A stretch of DNA of 64,000 bases from Nesterenkonia ebinurensis (GCF_008711175.1 NZ_VWNF01000049.1:1-64000); one strand, 5' to 3'. Counted from the first letter of the stretch, positions 24,713 through 35,096 are shown. Notes: generated by a model from the sequence alone, not told the origin. Numbers and translations: made by a program.

Positions 24713-27700
24713 ATGGCGACACGTACTTCCCCCTCGCGGTCGGCCGGAAAGAAGAACACTTCATCCGCCAAGCCCCGCGCGACGACGTCGAAGAAGAAGG
24801 CCTCCGAGCCTGAACGCGGCAATCTGCTGTTCACCGCAGCCCGCGGCCTCTGGCTTGCCCTGGCCACCCCGGTGGGCGGAGCGGTGCGCAGCATCGGCCG
24901 CCAGATCACCATCCACCCCGATGACCGGCGCGACGGCGCAGGCTTGGTCTTCTTCCTGCTGGCCGCCCTGACCGCAGTGGTCGACTGGTGGGGCGCCCAC
25001 CACTGGGACCACTGGGTCTCCGACGTGGTGCACCGGGTTACCGCCGGCACCTTCGGCTGGGCCTCAGTGCTGCTGCCGCTGGCGCTGTTCATCACCGCGG
25101 TGCGCTACTTCCGCACGCCTCAGCAGCATGAGGCCAATGGCCGGGTGACCATCGGGCTGTCCATCGTGCTCGCCGCCTCCGCCGGCCTGGCCCATTTGGC
25201 CGCCGGAACCCCCACCATCAACCAGATCTTCGCCCAGACTGAGGATGGTGGCTTCCACCATATGATCGACTCAGGAGGCATTCTGGGCTACCTGGTGGTG
25301 GCCCCGATCGCCTCGCTGATCACCAGCTACCCGGTCTGGGCGCTGCTTTCGGTGGTGCTGGTGCTGGGCCTGCTGGTGCTCACCGACACCCCGGTCCGCC
25401 GCATCCCCGCCCGCCTGGCCGTGGCGCGGAACTACATCATCGGCGAACCCGGTGAGCGCCCAGACCTCGACCAGGCGCCTTCCGGAGGTGCGGCCCAGCA
25501 GGTGGATTACGACGCCGCCGAGAAGGCTCCGCGCCCCAAGAAGCCTAAGAAGGCCGCCAAGTCTGAGCGGCCCAGCTTCTTCGCCAAACTGACCGCGGAC
25601 GCCGCCGCCCAGGACGACGCCGATACGCCGGCGGTCACCGCGCCGACCGAGAGTTTCGGTGCCGATGCGGCCTACGACTCCTCGGTGCATGTGGAGCCCA
25701 GCAACGAGGCCACTCCCAAACTCAAACCCGGACAGAAGCGTCCCACCAAGCATGAGCAGGAGGTGGCTGCCGCCAAGCGCGCGGCAGGCCTCACCGAGCC
25801 CAGCAGCCAAGGTGCTCTGGCGGCGTCGTCGCCTAAGAACACTGCCAAGCCGGAAGCCCCGGCACCTGCCACCGACCTCCCGGTGCGCAGCGAGCAGCTG
25901 GAGCTCTCCGGGGACGTCACCTACACCCTGCCCGAGCAGTCCCTGCTGCCGGCCGGACCGCCGCCCAAGCAGAACTCCGAGGCCAATGCGGACATCGTGG
26001 CTGCACTCGACGCCACCTTCGGCCAGTTCAAGGTCGATGCAGAGGTTACCGGTTTCTCCCGCGGGCCCACCGTGACCCGCTATGAGATCGAGCTGGCCCC
26101 GGGCACCAAAGTGGAGAAGGTCACCTCCCTGGAGAAGAACATCGCCTATGCGGTGGCCTCCAACGAGGTGCGCATCCTGTCCCCGATCCCGGGCAAATCA
26201 GCCATCGGCATCGAGATCCCCAACCGAGACAAAGAGGCCGTGGCCCTGGGCGATGTGCTGCGCTCCAACGCTGCCCGAAAGCTCGATCACCCCATGGTGA
26301 TGGGCGTGGGCAAGGACGTCGAAGGCGGCTTCGTGGTGGCCAACCTGGCCAAGATGCCGCACCTGCTGGTGGCCGGTGCCACCGGTGCCGGTAAATCCGC
26401 GTTCATCAATTCAATGATCACCTCGGTGCTGATGCGTGCCACTCCGGACGAGGTCCGGATGGTCATGGTGGACCCCAAGCGCGTGGAGCTCACCGCTTTT
26501 GAGGGCATCCCGCACCTGGTCACCCCCATCATCACCGATCCCAAGAAGGCCGCTGAGGCCCTGGAGTGGGTCTGCAAGGAGATGGACAACCGGTACGACG
26601 ATCTTGCCCACTTCGGCTACAAGAAGATCGACGAGTTCAACGCCGCGGTCCGGGCCGGGAAGATCACCCTGCCTCCGGATTCCCAGCGCGTGCTGCGCCC
26701 CTACCCCTATCTGCTGGTGATCGTCGATGAGCTCGCCGACCTGATGATGGTGGCCCCACGCGATGTGGAGGACTCGATCGTGCGGATCACCCAGCTGGCC
26801 CGTGCCGCCGGCATCCACCTGGTGCTGGCCACCCAGCGACCTTCGGTGAACGTGGTCACCGGTCTGATCAAGGCCAATGTGCCCTCCCGGATGGCGTTCG
26901 CCACATCCTCCGCCACCGATTCCCGCGTGGTGCTGGACTCCGTGGGCGCCGAGAAGCTGCTGGGCCAGGGTGATGCGCTGTTCCTCCCCATGGGCCAGTC
27001 CAAGCCGATGCGCGTGCAGGGCGCCTGGGTCAACGAGGTCGAGGTCGAGGCCGTGGTGGCGCACGTGAAGTCGCAGCTGAAGGCCCAGTACCGCGAGGAT
27101 GCGGTGAAGGCCATGGAGCCCAAGAAGCGCGAGATCGACGAGGACATCGGCGAAGACCTGGACCTGCTGCTGGCGGCCACCGAGCTGGTGGTCACCACCC
27201 AGTTCGGCTCCACCTCCATGCTGCAGCGCAAGCTGAAGATGGGCTTCGCCAAGGCCGGTCGCATCATGGACCTCATGGAGTCCCGCGGGGTGGTGGGGCC
27301 CTCCGAGGGCTCCAAGGCCCGTGACGTGCTCGTGGCCCCGGAGCAGCTGGGCGAGGTGCTGGCCGCCATCAAGGGCGAAGGCTCAGAGGATGAGGCCCCG
27401 CAGCCCTTCGACGGGGCTGCCGAGGTGGAGTCTGCCGAGTCCGTCAGTGTTGGTCCCGGCGGCGGGGAAACCCCGCCCGCCTCTCGTCCGGCTGCAGCGG
27501 CGCCGGACTTCGCGCCTGAAGACGCTGAGACCGGGCAGCCGGGCGGGCCAGGTCAGGAAACCCCGTTCACCTCTCGGCCGACTTCGGCAGTGCCGGCCTT
27601 CGAGCGTGAAGACAGTGGGGAGCCGGAGCCGGCAAGTGGGCAGGCGGCGTCGGGGTCTGCTGCTGAGAACGACTGGGCTGCTGACCTGATTGCCCGGGAC

Positions 27701-27805
27701 ATGGCCGAGCGCACCCGTGACCTCACCGAGGCCGCCGAGTACCACGACGGCGCAGATAATCCCACCGACTCCGAGGACGCCTGGCAGCTGACCGGCCGTC
27801 CCTGA
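24713..27805 (+). CDS. ftsK: DNA translocase FtsK
   Basis: 1030 residues. A Lys-rich start is followed by four membrane helices (~70-240), a low-complexity linker, then the motor: Walker A GATGAGKS near 555 and Walker [14 protein letters not shown] near 666, with the FtsK signature [17 protein letters not shown]. The gamma DNA-binding domain ([25 protein letters not shown]) lies near 825-850. FtsK moves chromosome ends across the closing septum. Unusually, about 140 residues follow the gamma domain, including two imperfect repeats ([17 protein letters not shown] and [17 protein letters not shown]) before a short conserved-looking acidic end. The stop codon lies in a palindromic repeat. Confidence 0.95.
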   Translation: MATRTSPSRSAGKKNTSSAKPRATTSKKKASEPERGNLLFTAARGLWLALATPVGGAVRSIGRQITIHPDDRRDGAGLVFFLLAALTAVVDWWGAHHWDHWVSDVVHRVTAGTFGWASVLLPLALFITAVRYFRTPQQHEANGRVTIGLSIVLAASAGLAHLAAGTPTINQIFAQTEDGGFHHMIDSGGILGYLVVAPIASLITSYPVWALLSVVLVLGLLVLTDTPVRRIPARLAVARNYIIGEPGERPDLDQAPSGGAAQQVDYDAAEKAPRPKKPKKAAKSERPSFFAKLTADAAAQDDADTPAVTAPTESFGADAAYDSSVHVEPSNEATPKLKPGQKRPTKHEQEVAAAKRAAGLTEPSSQGALAASSPKNTAKPEAPAPATDLPVRSEQLELSGDVTYTLPEQSLLPAGPPPKQNSEANADIVAALDATFGQFKVDAEVTGFSRGPTVTRYEIELAPGTKVEKVTSLEKNIAYAVASNEVRILSPIPGKSAIGIEIPNRDKEAVALGDVLRSNAARKLDHPMVMGVGKDVEGGFVVANLAKMPHLLVAGATGAGKSAFINSMITSVLMRATPDEVRMVMVDPKRVELTAFEGIPHLVTPIITDPKKAAEALEWVCKEMDNRYDDLAHFGYKKIDEFNAAVRAGKITLPPDSQRVLRPYPYLLVIVDELADLMMVAPRDVEDSIVRITQLARAAGIHLVLATQRPSVNVVTGLIKANVPSRMAFATSSATDSRVVLDSVGAEKLLGQGDALFLPMGQSKPMRVQGAWVNEVEVEAVVAHVKSQLKAQYREDAVKAMEPKKREIDEDIGEDLDLLLAATELVVTTQFGSTSMLQRKLKMGFAKAGRIMDLMESRGVVGPSEGSKARDVLVAPEQLGEVLAAIKGEGSEDEAPQPFDGAAEVESAESVSVGPGGGETPPASRPAAAAPDFAPEDAETGQPGGPGQETPFTSRPTSAVPAFEREDSGEPEPASGQAASGSAAENDWAADLIARDMAERTRDLTEAAEYHDGADNPTDSEDAWQLTGRP
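27489..27511 (+). repeat. dispersed repeat shared between ftsK tail and the dapF downstream region
   Basis: CCGGCTGCAGCGGCGCCG occurs exactly here and at 36255-36272, with similarity continuing a few bases. Here it encodes part of the non-conserved FtsK tail. Confidence 0.45.
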
Positions 27806-27841
27806 GGTGGCCCGCCCCTTCCTCAATGCGATGTCAGGGGG
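27800..27841 (+). repeat. palindromic repeat A, short copy at the ftsK stop
   Basis: CCCTGAGGTGGCCCGC opens and CAATGCGATGTCAGGGGG closes this copy, matching the ends of the repeat A family. It contains the ftsK stop codon at 27803-27805 and is about 15 bp shorter in the middle than the 36190 and 42526 copies. Confidence 0.5.
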
Positions 27842-27945
27842 TTATTGGATGATCGGCACTCCATGGGAGGCCGAAATTCCAATAAGTGCCTGAAAAGTGA
27901 AGCTGCAGTGACGAGTACGAAGTCGTCGCCAGGTTCCACGAGTAG

Positions 27946-27961
27946 TACTCTGACTGGAATG
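27946..27961 (+). promoter_or_regulatory. leaderless-type promoter of pgsA
   Basis: TACTCT at 27946-27951, 7-nt spacer, ATG at 27959. This decides the start over the in-frame candidates at 27845 and 27908. Confidence 0.5.
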
Positions 27962-28576
27962 AACGCGAACCCGCAGGCACCGCTGCTGAACATCGCCAAT
28001 GTGCTCACCATGCTGCGCATTGCGCTGGTGCCGGTGATGGTGGTCTTCCTGCTGCTGGACGCCGTCCCCGCCGGTTCCGGCCTTTCTCCCTGGGAGGCTC
28101 AGCACGGCGGTTGGCGCTGGGCTGCAGCCGGGGTCTTCACCGCCGCGATGGTCACCGACAAAATCGACGGCGACCTGGCCCGATCCCGCAACCTGGTCAC
28201 CGACTTCGGCAAGATCGCTGACCCGATTGCCGACAAATTTCTGGTCGGGGCTGCACTGGTCATGCTCTCGGTGCTCGGCGAGCTCTGGTGGTGGGTGACC
28301 ATCGTGATCCTGGTCCGCGAACTCGGCATCACAGTCCTTCGCATGTGGATGATCCGCACTCAGGTGATGCCCGCCTCCCGCGGCGGCAAATGGAAGACCG
28401 CGCTGCAGGCCGCCGGACTGTTCCTGATGCTGCTGCCGTTGGCAGCCTTTGCCGAGTGGCTGGCCACCGCCGCCCTGTGGATCATGATCGTCGCGCTGGT
28501 GGTCACCGTGATCACCGGCCTGGACTACATCGTTCAAGCGATGCGCATCCGCCGGGCCGCACGGGGCAACGCATGA
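27959..28576 (+). CDS. pgsA: CDP-diacylglycerol--glycerol-3-phosphate 3-phosphatidyltransferase
   Basis: 205 residues with about five membrane helices. The CDP-alcohol phosphotransferase motif DKIDGDLARSRN ... GKIADPIADK is intact (D-x2-DG-x2-AR-x8-G-x3-D-x3-D). It makes phosphatidylglycerol phosphate at the membrane. The start at 27959 fits the -10 box and the conserved NIANVLTMLRI start; a longer frame from 27845 would add an unlikely polar leader. Overlaps cinA by 4 bp (ATGA). Confidence 0.9.
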   Translation: MNANPQAPLLNIANVLTMLRIALVPVMVVFLLLDAVPAGSGLSPWEAQHGGWRWAAAGVFTAAMVTDKIDGDLARSRNLVTDFGKIADPIADKFLVGAALVMLSVLGELWWWVTIVILVRELGITVLRMWMIRTQVMPASRGGKWKTALQAAGLFLMLLPLAAFAEWLATAALWIMIVALVVTVITGLDYIVQAMRIRRAARGNA

Positions 28577-29178
28577 GAGCCGAAGACGCTGAAGAGGTTG
28601 CGGAGCAGGCGGAGGCAGCCACCGACCCCGTGGAGCTCATCCAGCGGATGGCCCACCGCGGGCTGAGCATCGCCACCGCCGAATCACTGACCGCAGGGGC
28701 CCTGGCCGCCCGGATCGCCGATGTGCCCGGGGCCTCGGTGGCCCTGCTCGGCGGAGTGGTGGCCTACTGCAACGAGGTCAAGCAGGAAACCCTGGGGGTA
28801 GATGCCCAGTTGCTTGAAGCCCGTGGCGCGGTGGACGGCGATGTTGCCGCCCAGATGGCCCTCGGCGCAGCAGCCTCCTGCCACGCCGAGCTGGGCATCT
28901 CCACTACCGGAGTGGCCGGCCCCGAACCTCACCAGGGCAAGCCGGTGGGAACGGTGTATGTGGGCATCAGCGCTGCCGACGGCGTCGTCGGCCGTTACCG
29001 GCTCAGCCTCCCGGAGTACTGTACCGGCTATGCGACCGACCGGGGATTGGCCGGATTTCGGCTGCTGCAGCTGGACGGTGACCGGGCCAGCATCCGTCAA
29101 GCCAGCGTGGAGGCTGCGCTGAAGCTGGTGCGCGATCTTCTTCACACAGAGCCTGCGGGGCTGCCGGAAGCTCCCTAG
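28573..29178 (+). CDS. CinA C-terminal family (nicotinamide-nucleotide amidohydrolase, PncC-like)
   Basis: 201 residues, the stand-alone CinA C-terminal domain. SIATAESLTAGALAARIADVPGAS, GGVVAYCNEVKQETLGV and TTGVAGPEPHQGKPVGTVYVG are the family motifs. Members deamidate nicotinamide mononucleotide. The ATG overlaps the pgsA stop, so the two are translationally coupled. An N-terminal Ala/Glu-rich stretch of ~20 residues precedes the domain. The position between pgsA and a ClgR-like gene is conserved in actinobacteria. Confidence 0.9.
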   Translation: MRAEDAEEVAEQAEAATDPVELIQRMAHRGLSIATAESLTAGALAARIADVPGASVALLGGVVAYCNEVKQETLGVDAQLLEARGAVDGDVAAQMALGAAASCHAELGISTTGVAGPEPHQGKPVGTVYVGISAADGVVGRYRLSLPEYCTGYATDRGLAGFRLLQLDGDRASIRQASVEAALKLVRDLLHTEPAGLPEAP

Positions 29179-29266
29179 ATTCGGCCACATTCGGCTACAG
29201 TAGGGAACAAATTAGTGGTACAGCAGGTTGGTCTAGTCGAAAGTAGTACACGCGAGGGAGAATCTC

Positions 29267-29668
29267 ATGGTCCGTCAGCCAGTCACTATCAACGGAGTCA
29301 CCCGGTGGAAGGATACCGGGGCCGCAGGCATGCCCACAGAGGCCCGCGAGGTCAAAGGTGTGGTGCTGCGCCAGGAGATCGGCGATGTGCTGCGCAGCAT
29401 CCGTCAGTCCGAGGGCCGCACTCTGCGCGATGTCTCCCACGACGCCCGGGTCTCCCTGGGCTACCTCTCCGAGGTGGAGCGCGGGCAGAAGGAAGCCTCC
29501 TCCGAGCTGCTGGCCAGCATCTGCACCGCCCTGAACGTGCCGCTGGCCGTGATGCTCTTCCAGGTCGCTGAGCGAATCGCCGCCGCCGAGGGCCTCCAGG
29601 TGCCCGACACCGTGCCCACCGAGATGCAGCAGGAGTTCAATACAGAGGAACTCGAGCTCCTGCGCTGA
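29267..29668 (+). CDS. clgR: XRE-family transcription regulator, ClgR-like
   Basis: 133 residues. The helix-turn-helix spans about 42-95 ([51 protein letters not shown]). This domain, plus its place between cinA and recA, is that of ClgR, which activates clp protease and other stress genes in actinobacteria. A GGGAG ribosome site lies upstream of ATG 29267; an internal ATG at 29330 would remove a non-conserved leader. TACAGT near 29197 is a possible -10 box with a ~60-nt leader. Confidence 0.82.
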   Translation: MVRQPVTINGVTRWKDTGAAGMPTEAREVKGVVLRQEIGDVLRSIRQSEGRTLRDVSHDARVSLGYLSEVERGQKEASSELLASICTALNVPLAVMLFQVAERIAAAEGLQVPDTVPTEMQQEFNTEELELLR

Positions 29669-29841
29669 GTTCTGCCAGTAGCGCGCTGAAGTGCGCCACC
29701 CTTAGTCGGCTGCCCGCACCGCGGGCAATCTTCAGTCGCCTCGGTGACTGCGCTGCGCGCGCTGCATCTCGCTCGGCTCAGCCGGATCTCGGCAGACTTC
29801 GTACAAGCCGGGGCCTGCCGAGGCTCAATCGGGTTTCCGGC
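29669..29841. other. intergenic region with repeat B-like sequence
   Basis: CGCTCGGCTCAGCCGG at 29770-29785 and the following GATCTCGGCAGACTT resemble 17070-17100. CAGTCGCCTCGGTGACTGCG near 29732-29752 can form a small hairpin. No gene seen. Confidence 0.4.
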
Positions 29842-29857
29842 TAAACTGGCCTGCATG
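29842..29857 (+). promoter_or_regulatory. leaderless-type promoter of the MarR-family gene
   Basis: TAAACT at 29842-29847, 7-nt spacer, ATG 29855. Confidence 0.45.
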
Positions 29858-30367
29858 GTTTCCGAGGATCGCCGCGCTCACGTCAAGGAGCTCCAGCAGG
29901 AGCTGCACCGCCTGTTCCTGCGCCGGCGGCACAATGCGATCCAGCTGGCCCGCACCATTGACCCGGAGATCGAGCCGGCCGCCTATTCCATCCTGTTCAC
30001 CCTGCAGCGTGAAGGCGCCCAGCGGATGACAGATATCTCCAAGCACCTGGGTGTCGGCAAACCCACCCTGTCCCGGCAGCTGACCACTCTGGCCGAACGC
30101 GGATTCATCACCAAGAAGGCAGACCCGGCCGACGGCCGCGCCCTGGTGATCTCGCTGACCGAACAGGGCAAATCCCGGCTCGACGCCGCTCAGAAGCAAC
30201 GCTCCGAGCGCTACCTGCACATGCTGGAAGTCTGGAGCGAGGAGGAGATCATGACGCTCTCCGGGCTGGTGGCCAAACTCAACCAGACCTATGCAGAGTA
30301 CGACGACGGACCGGGCGCAGGTGCCCGATCACCCGCCGCTGTCTCCGCGGACCCCAAAGCCGCCTGA
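29855..30367 (+). CDS. MarR-family transcription regulator
   Basis: 170 residues. The winged helix-turn-helix (MTDISKHLGVGKPTLSRQLTTLAERGFITKKADPADGRALVISLTEQGKSRL, ~55-105) has the DxRxxxxxLT wing of MarR. A Pro/Ala-rich tail of ~20 residues follows. The start ATG 29855 is chosen from the -10 box 7 nt upstream and because the frame above it is non-conserved. No efflux or enzyme gene is next to it; DUF3046 follows 9 bp later, so a regulatory target cannot be inferred. Confidence 0.85.
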   Translation: MVSEDRRAHVKELQQELHRLFLRRRHNAIQLARTIDPEIEPAAYSILFTLQREGAQRMTDISKHLGVGKPTLSRQLTTLAERGFITKKADPADGRALVISLTEQGKSRLDAAQKQRSERYLHMLEVWSEEEIMTLSGLVAKLNQTYAEYDDGPGAGARSPAAVSADPKAA

Positions 30368-30376
30368 TTGGCCACG

Positions 30377-30595
30377 ATGCGCGAATCCCGATTCTGGGCA
30401 CTGATGGAGGGCGAGTTCGGTGAGCGCTACGCCTATGTGCTGGCCGATCAGCTGGTGATCTCCTCCCTGCAGCTCACCGCCAAGCAGGCGCTGGCCGCCG
30501 GAGTCCCCGCCCGCCACGTGTGGGAGGCGATCTGTGAACAGCAGGACGTGCCCGAGTCGCGGCGGCTGGGCAAGGACGTGCCGCCGAAGCAGTAG
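30377..30595 (+). CDS. DUF3046 family protein
   Basis: 72 residues from ATG 30377; a TTG at 30368 is possible but MRESRFWALMEGEFG aligns with the usual DUF3046 start. The family signature continues with a conserved AKQALAAGVPARHVWEAIC. These small proteins lie just upstream of recA in most actinobacteria. Function unknown. It probably shares the MarR transcript. Confidence 0.85.
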   Translation: MRESRFWALMEGEFGERYAYVLADQLVISSLQLTAKQALAAGVPARHVWEAICEQQDVPESRRLGKDVPPKQ

Positions 30596-30626
30596 GTGCG
30601 ATATTCGCCCTCACCCGGCGTGTTGC

Positions 30627-30642
30627 TCGAATATCTGTTCGA
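30627..30642. promoter_or_regulatory. SOS (LexA) box of recA
   Basis: TCGAATATCTGTTCGA matches the actinobacterial consensus TCGAAC-N4-GTTCGA at 11 of 12 fixed positions. It lies 148 bp upstream of the recA start. Confidence 0.75.
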
Positions 30643-30789
30643 TGGCGCGTAGAGTTTTCCCCAGACTGGATCGGTGCTGGAAGACGCGCCGCGCTCTGCA
30701 CAGATCCACTATCCGACAAACGGCATGTCGGGGGCTGCCCCTAGTCTCGATCATGTCAGGAATAAGAACTACTCATCGAGAGGTGAAGC

Positions 30790-31824
30790 ATGGCGAACAG
30801 CCCAGACCGACAGAAGGCCCTCGAGGCAGCACTGGCCCAGATCGACAAGCAGTACGGCAAGGGCTCAGTGATGCGCCTGGGCGATGAGACCCGCGCCCCC
30901 ATCGAAGCCATCCCTACCTCATCCATCGCCATGGACGCAGCCTTGGGCATCGGAGGCTTCCCGCGCGGCCGTGTGGTGGAGATCTACGGCCCAGAATCCT
31001 CGGGTAAGACCACCGTGGCCCTGCATGCAGTGGCCAATGCCCAGAAGAACGGGGGAATCGCCGCGTTCATCGACGCCGAGCACGCCCTGGATCCCGCTTA
31101 CGCTGAGAGGCTCGGAGTCAACACGGATGAGCTGCTAGTCTCCCAGCCGGACACCGGTGAGCAGGCCCTGGAGATCATGGACATGCTGGTCTCCTCCGGC
31201 TCCCTGGACATTGTGGTCATCGACTCCGTGGCCGCCCTGGTGCCGCGGGCTGAGATCGAGGGCGAGATGGGCGACAGCCATGTGGGCCTGCAGGCTCGGC
31301 TGATGTCCCAGGCGCTGCGCAAGATCACCGGCCGGCTCGCCCAGTCCAACACCACTGCCATCTTCATCAACCAGCTGCGTGAGAAGGTCGGGGTGTTCTT
31401 CGGCTCCCCGGAGACCACCTCCGGCGGTAAAGCGCTGAAGTTCTACGCCTCCGTGCGCGTGGATGTGCGCCGGATCGAGACGCTCAAGGAAGGCGTCAAC
31501 GCCGTGGGCAACCGCACCCGGGCCAAGATCGTGAAGAACAAAATGGCCCCGCCCTTCAAGCAGGCTGAGTTCGACATCCTCTACGGCGTGGGAATCTCCC
31601 GTGAGGGCGGACTGATCGATGTGGGAGTGGAGAACGGCCTGGTCAAGAAGTCCGGCGCCTGGTTCACCTACGACGGCGACCAGCTGGGCCAGGGCAAGGA
31701 GAAGGCCCGCCAGTTCCTCAAGGACAACCCGGACCTGGCCGATGAGATTGAGCTCCGTATCAAACAGAAGCTTGGCATCATCCACTCCGCGGATGAAGAG
31801 AGCCCAGACCTTCGGGCAGTGTGA
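30790..31824 (+). CDS. recA: recombinase RecA
   Basis: 344 residues, normal length. Walker A GPESSGKT begins near residue 67, and Walker [13 protein letters not shown] is near 140. The loop [32 protein letters not shown] is intact. RecA polymerises on single-stranded DNA for strand exchange and triggers LexA self-cleavage. AGAGGTGAAGC before the ATG holds the ribosome site, and an SOS box is 148 bp upstream. recX follows on the same strand after 116 bp. No intein. Confidence 0.98.
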   Translation: MANSPDRQKALEAALAQIDKQYGKGSVMRLGDETRAPIEAIPTSSIAMDAALGIGGFPRGRVVEIYGPESSGKTTVALHAVANAQKNGGIAAFIDAEHALDPAYAERLGVNTDELLVSQPDTGEQALEIMDMLVSSGSLDIVVIDSVAALVPRAEIEGEMGDSHVGLQARLMSQALRKITGRLAQSNTTAIFINQLREKVGVFFGSPETTSGGKALKFYASVRVDVRRIETLKEGVNAVGNRTRAKIVKNKMAPPFKQAEFDILYGVGISREGGLIDVGVENGLVKKSGAWFTYDGDQLGQGKEKARQFLKDNPDLADEIELRIKQKLGIIHSADEESPDLRAV

Positions 31825-31943
31825 CAGCGGCCTGCGGCACGGGATCCGCACTCGCGCCGGTCACGGGGCTCCCCGGTCCCGCTTCCGCGGCTCCTTTGCC
31901 CAGCACACCACAGTCCACCATGCTCTTGCAGTAGGGAGAAGTG

Positions 31944-32579
31944 ATGAGTGATCAGAAGATTGCGGCGCTGAAGGAGACTCTTGCCCGATATCAGGCCGGA
32001 GAGCTGAGCTCGGATCTGTTTGATCAGGCACCGGAGTCCGCAGCCGGTGAGTCCCGGGGTGGGCACGGTGACGCGCTGGATGGTGATGAGTACGCCAAGG
32101 CTCGGGCTGTGGTGCTGCGCAAGCTGACCGGATCGGCCAAGTCCCGGCACCAGCTGGCCCAGGTGCTGGAGGCGAAGGAGTTCAGCGAGGAAGTCATCGC
32201 CCAGGTGCTGGACCGGATGGAAGAGGTCCAGCTCATCGACGACGCCGCCCTTGCCCGCACCTGGGTGCGCACCCGGCACGAGCTCAAAGGGCTCGGTGCT
32301 GCCGCCCTGCGCCGCGAGCTGCAGGACAAAGGGATTGCCGCCGAGCACATCGAGGCCGCCCTGGGGCAGCTGAGCGCCGAAGATGAGCACACTGCGGCAC
32401 GGGAGCTGATCGAAGGGAAGCTGCGCGGGGTCGTCGTCCCAGTGGGCAATGGTGCAGAGGACCGCAAAGAACGTGAGAAGATCACCCGGCGACTGGTGAA
32501 TATGCTCGGCCGCCGCGGGCACAGCCCCTCAGCTGCCTTCCAGCTGGTCCGGGAACAGCTCGACCGTCGGGCGGCTTGA
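31944..32579 (+). CDS. recX: regulatory protein RecX
   Basis: About 211 residues. AKARAVVLRKLTGSAKSRHQLAQVLEAKEFSEEVIAQVLDRMEEVQLIDDAALARTWVRTR is the RecX helical repeat, and GRRGHSPSAAFQLVREQL ends the domain. RecX caps RecA filaments and moderates them. A 45-residue non-conserved N-terminus precedes it. ATG 31944 is preceded by GGGAGAAGTG; the in-frame GTG at 31941 is an alternative one codon earlier. A hairpin terminator starts at its stop codon. Confidence 0.92.
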   Translation: MSDQKIAALKETLARYQAGELSSDLFDQAPESAAGESRGGHGDALDGDEYAKARAVVLRKLTGSAKSRHQLAQVLEAKEFSEEVIAQVLDRMEEVQLIDDAALARTWVRTRHELKGLGAAALRRELQDKGIAAEHIEAALGQLSAEDEHTAARELIEGKLRGVVVPVGNGAEDRKEREKITRRLVNMLGRRGHSPSAAFQLVREQLDRRAA

Positions 32580-32600
32580 GCTGGTCTGAACCAGCTGTTT
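32579..32600 (+). terminator. stem-loop after recX
   Basis: AGCTGGT-CTGA-ACCAGCT (32579-32596) followed by GTTT. Perfect 7-bp stem overlapping the last base of the recX stop codon; weak T-tract. Confidence 0.55.
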
Positions 32601-32623
32601 CGGGACGAGCGCCGCAGACTCGG

Positions 32624-32639
32624 TAGAATCACAGGGATG
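32624..32639 (+). promoter_or_regulatory. leaderless-type promoter of miaB
   Basis: TAGAAT at 32624-32629, 7-nt spacer, ATG 32637. Confidence 0.5.
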
Positions 32640-34148
32640 ACTGAAGCACTCCTGGAACGCACCAACACTGCTGAAGCCGAACGCACCTACGAGGTGCGCA
32701 CATTCGGCTGCCAGATGAACGTGCACGACTCCGAGCGGATCTCCGGACTGCTGGAGGAGGCCGGATACGCCAAAGCCGAGGAGGGCACCACCCCAGACCT
32801 GATGGTCTTCAACACCTGCGCCGTCCGGGAGAACGCAGACAACCGGCTCTACGGCAATCTCGGTCAGCTCAAACCGGTCAAAGAAGCCTATGGGATGCAG
32901 ATCGCGGTAGGCGGCTGCCTGGCTCAGAAGGACCAGAATACTGTCCTGGAAAAAGCACCCTGGGTAGATGTGGTCTTCGGCACCCACAACATCGGATCCC
33001 TGCCCACCCTGCTGGAACGCTCACGACACAACCAATCAGCCAGCATCGAGATCCTCGAGGCCCTGGAAACCTTCCCCTCCACCCTGCCCACCAAGCGCGA
33101 ATCGGTGCACTCCGGCTGGGTGTCCATCTCAGTAGGCTGCAACAACACCTGCACCTTCTGCATCGTTCCTTCCCTGCGCGGCAAGGAGAAGGACCGCCGC
33201 CCCGGTGAGATCCTCGCCGAGGTCCAAGCCCTGGTGGACGACGGCGCTGTGGAGGTCACCCTGCTGGGCCAGAACGTCAATACCTACGGAGTGGAGTTCG
33301 GCGACCGCCAGGCATTCGCCAAACTGCTGCGCGCCTGCGGAAAGATCCAGGGCCTGGAACGGGTCCGGTTCACCTCACCGCATCCGGCCAGCTTCACCGA
33401 GGACGTCATCGACGCCATGGCCGAAACCCCCAACGTGATGCCACAGCTGCATATGCCCCTGCAGTCCGGCTCAGACCGGATCCTCAAAGCCATGCGCCGC
33501 TCCTACCGGGGCAAGAAATTCCTCAGCATCCTGGAGAAGGTCCGTGATCGGATGCCGCAGGCGGCAGTCACCACAGATATCATCGTCGGATTCCCCGGCG
33601 AGACGGAGGAGGACTTCGAAGACACCATGCGCGTGGTGGAAGCCTCCCGGTTCTCATCCGCCTTCACCTTCCAGTACTCCAAGCGGCCCGGCACCCCAGC
33701 GGCCGAGATGGCAGACCAAATCCCCAAAGCGGTGGTTCAGGAACGCTTCGAACGCCTGGTTGCCCTGCAAGATCGCATCACCGCCGAGGAGAACGCCAAG
33801 CTGGTCGGAAGCACCCAGGAGCTGTTGGTCACCGCCGACTCCGGACCCAAAGCCGCGGTCACCGGCAGACTGTCCGGCAGAGCACCGGATAACCGGCTGG
33901 TGCACTTCAGCGTACCTACCGAGGCCGATGCCCCGCGCCCCGGGGACTTTGTCACCGTGCCGATCACCGCAGCCGGCAGCTTCCACCTGCTCTCCGACCC
34001 CTCAGCCGCAGACTTCCAGGTACGTCGCTCCCGGGCCGGCGATGCCTGGGATCGCTGGCAGGCAGACTCCTGCGGCGTCGGCATCACCCAGGTCAGCGGA
34101 ACCACACCAGGCACCGTCTCCCTGGGCATGCCCCGCATTGGTCCCTGA
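32637..34148 (+). CDS. miaB: tRNA-2-methylthio-N6-dimethylallyladenosine synthase
   Basis: 503 residues. The N-terminal UPF0004 domain carries cluster-binding Cys in [11 protein letters not shown] (C25), FNTCAVREN and VGGCLAQKD. The radical-[11 protein letters not shown] triad is at C168, C172 and C175, followed by the TRAM domain ([28 protein letters not shown]). It adds a methylthio group at tRNA A37 after MiaA has prenylated it. The last ~45 residues are a non-conserved tail. miaA starts one base after the stop, so modification enzymes are co-transcribed. Confidence 0.96.
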   Translation: MTEALLERTNTAEAERTYEVRTFGCQMNVHDSERISGLLEEAGYAKAEEGTTPDLMVFNTCAVRENADNRLYGNLGQLKPVKEAYGMQIAVGGCLAQKDQNTVLEKAPWVDVVFGTHNIGSLPTLLERSRHNQSASIEILEALETFPSTLPTKRESVHSGWVSISVGCNNTCTFCIVPSLRGKEKDRRPGEILAEVQALVDDGAVEVTLLGQNVNTYGVEFGDRQAFAKLLRACGKIQGLERVRFTSPHPASFTEDVIDAMAETPNVMPQLHMPLQSGSDRILKAMRRSYRGKKFLSILEKVRDRMPQAAVTTDIIVGFPGETEEDFEDTMRVVEASRFSSAFTFQYSKRPGTPAAEMADQIPKAVVQERFERLVALQDRITAEENAKLVGSTQELLVTADSGPKAAVTGRLSGRAPDNRLVHFSVPTEADAPRPGDFVTVPITAAGSFHLLSDPSAADFQVRRSRAGDAWDRWQADSCGVGITQVSGTTPGTVSLGMPRIGP

Positions 34149-34149
34149 G

Positions 34150-35088
34150 GTGGCTGCTCAGGTAACCCCGCTGATCGTTCTGTTGGGGCCCACCGCCTCC
34201 GGCAAGACCGGTCTGAGCATTGAGCTGGCCCAGCGGCTGGCAGAGCGCGGAACCCCCGGAGAAATCATCAACGCCGACTCCATGCAGCTCTACCGCGGCA
34301 TGGACATCGGCACCGCCAAGGCCACCCCGGAGGAGCGGCAGGGTGTACCCCACCGTCTCTTCGACATCCTCGATGTCACCGAGGAAGCCTCTGCAGCTCA
34401 GTACCAGCAGCTGGCCCGCCAGCAGATCGCCACAACCCGGGAGCGATGCAGCACCCCCATCCTGGTAGGCGGCTCCGGGCTCTACCTGCGTGCAGTCACC
34501 GATGTGATCGAGTTCCCGCCCACTGACCCGCGGCTGCGCGAGCAGATCGAATCCGAGCTTGCCGCCGAGGGCACAGCGGCCCTGCGCGAGGAGCTGCGCA
34601 CCGCCGACCCCGAGTCCGCCGCCGTGATCAAGGACGACCGTCGGCTGGTCCGCGCCCTGGAGGTCATCCGGCTCACCGGGCGGACCTTCACCTCCTATAT
34701 GCCTCAGCGGCGCTACGAACCTAGTGCGGAGCCGGTCATCCAGCTGGGCCTGCGGGTGGAGCGCAGCCTCCTGCACCGCCGGATCGAACAGCGCGTACAG
34801 CACATGCAGGCAGCGGGACTGCTGACGGAAGTCCGCCAGCTTGAAGCCGCCGGACTGCGACGGGGCCGCACCGCACCGGCAGCCATCGGATACCAGCAGT
34901 TCCTCCGTGTGCTCGACGGCGCGCTCTCTGAAGACCAGGCGGTGGAAGAGACCATCATCGCCACCCGGAAGTTCGCCCGCCGCCAGGAGACCTGGTTTCG
35001 CGCTGATGCCCGCATCACCTGGTTGGATGCCCCGGCAGAGGACCTCACCGACAAGGCGATGGAAGCAATCACCGCGCGTACTGGTTGA
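34150..35088 (+). CDS. miaA: tRNA dimethylallyltransferase
   Basis: 312 residues from GTG 34150, one base after the miaB stop. P-loop LLGPTASGKTGLS is at residues 10-22, ADSMQLYRGMDIGTAKAT follows, and GGSGLYLRAV and RKFARRQETWFR are conserved. It transfers dimethylallyl to A37 of tRNAs reading UNN codons. The upstream frame continues open into miaB but has no homology, so the GTG is the likely start. Confidence 0.95.
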   Translation: MAAQVTPLIVLLGPTASGKTGLSIELAQRLAERGTPGEIINADSMQLYRGMDIGTAKATPEERQGVPHRLFDILDVTEEASAAQYQQLARQQIATTRERCSTPILVGGSGLYLRAVTDVIEFPPTDPRLREQIESELAAEGTAALREELRTADPESAAVIKDDRRLVRALEVIRLTGRTFTSYMPQRRYEPSAEPVIQLGLRVERSLLHRRIEQRVQHMQAAGLLTEVRQLEAAGLRRGRTAPAAIGYQQFLRVLDGALSEDQAVEETIIATRKFARRQETWFRADARITWLDAPAEDLTDKAMEAITARTG

Positions 35089-35096
35089 ATGTTCCT

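Noticed and set aside
34143-34156. CCCTGAGGTGGC at the miaB-miaA junction as a repeat A copy
   Set aside because: Only about 12 bp match and no second arm follows, so it is explained by the stop codon and GTG start context.
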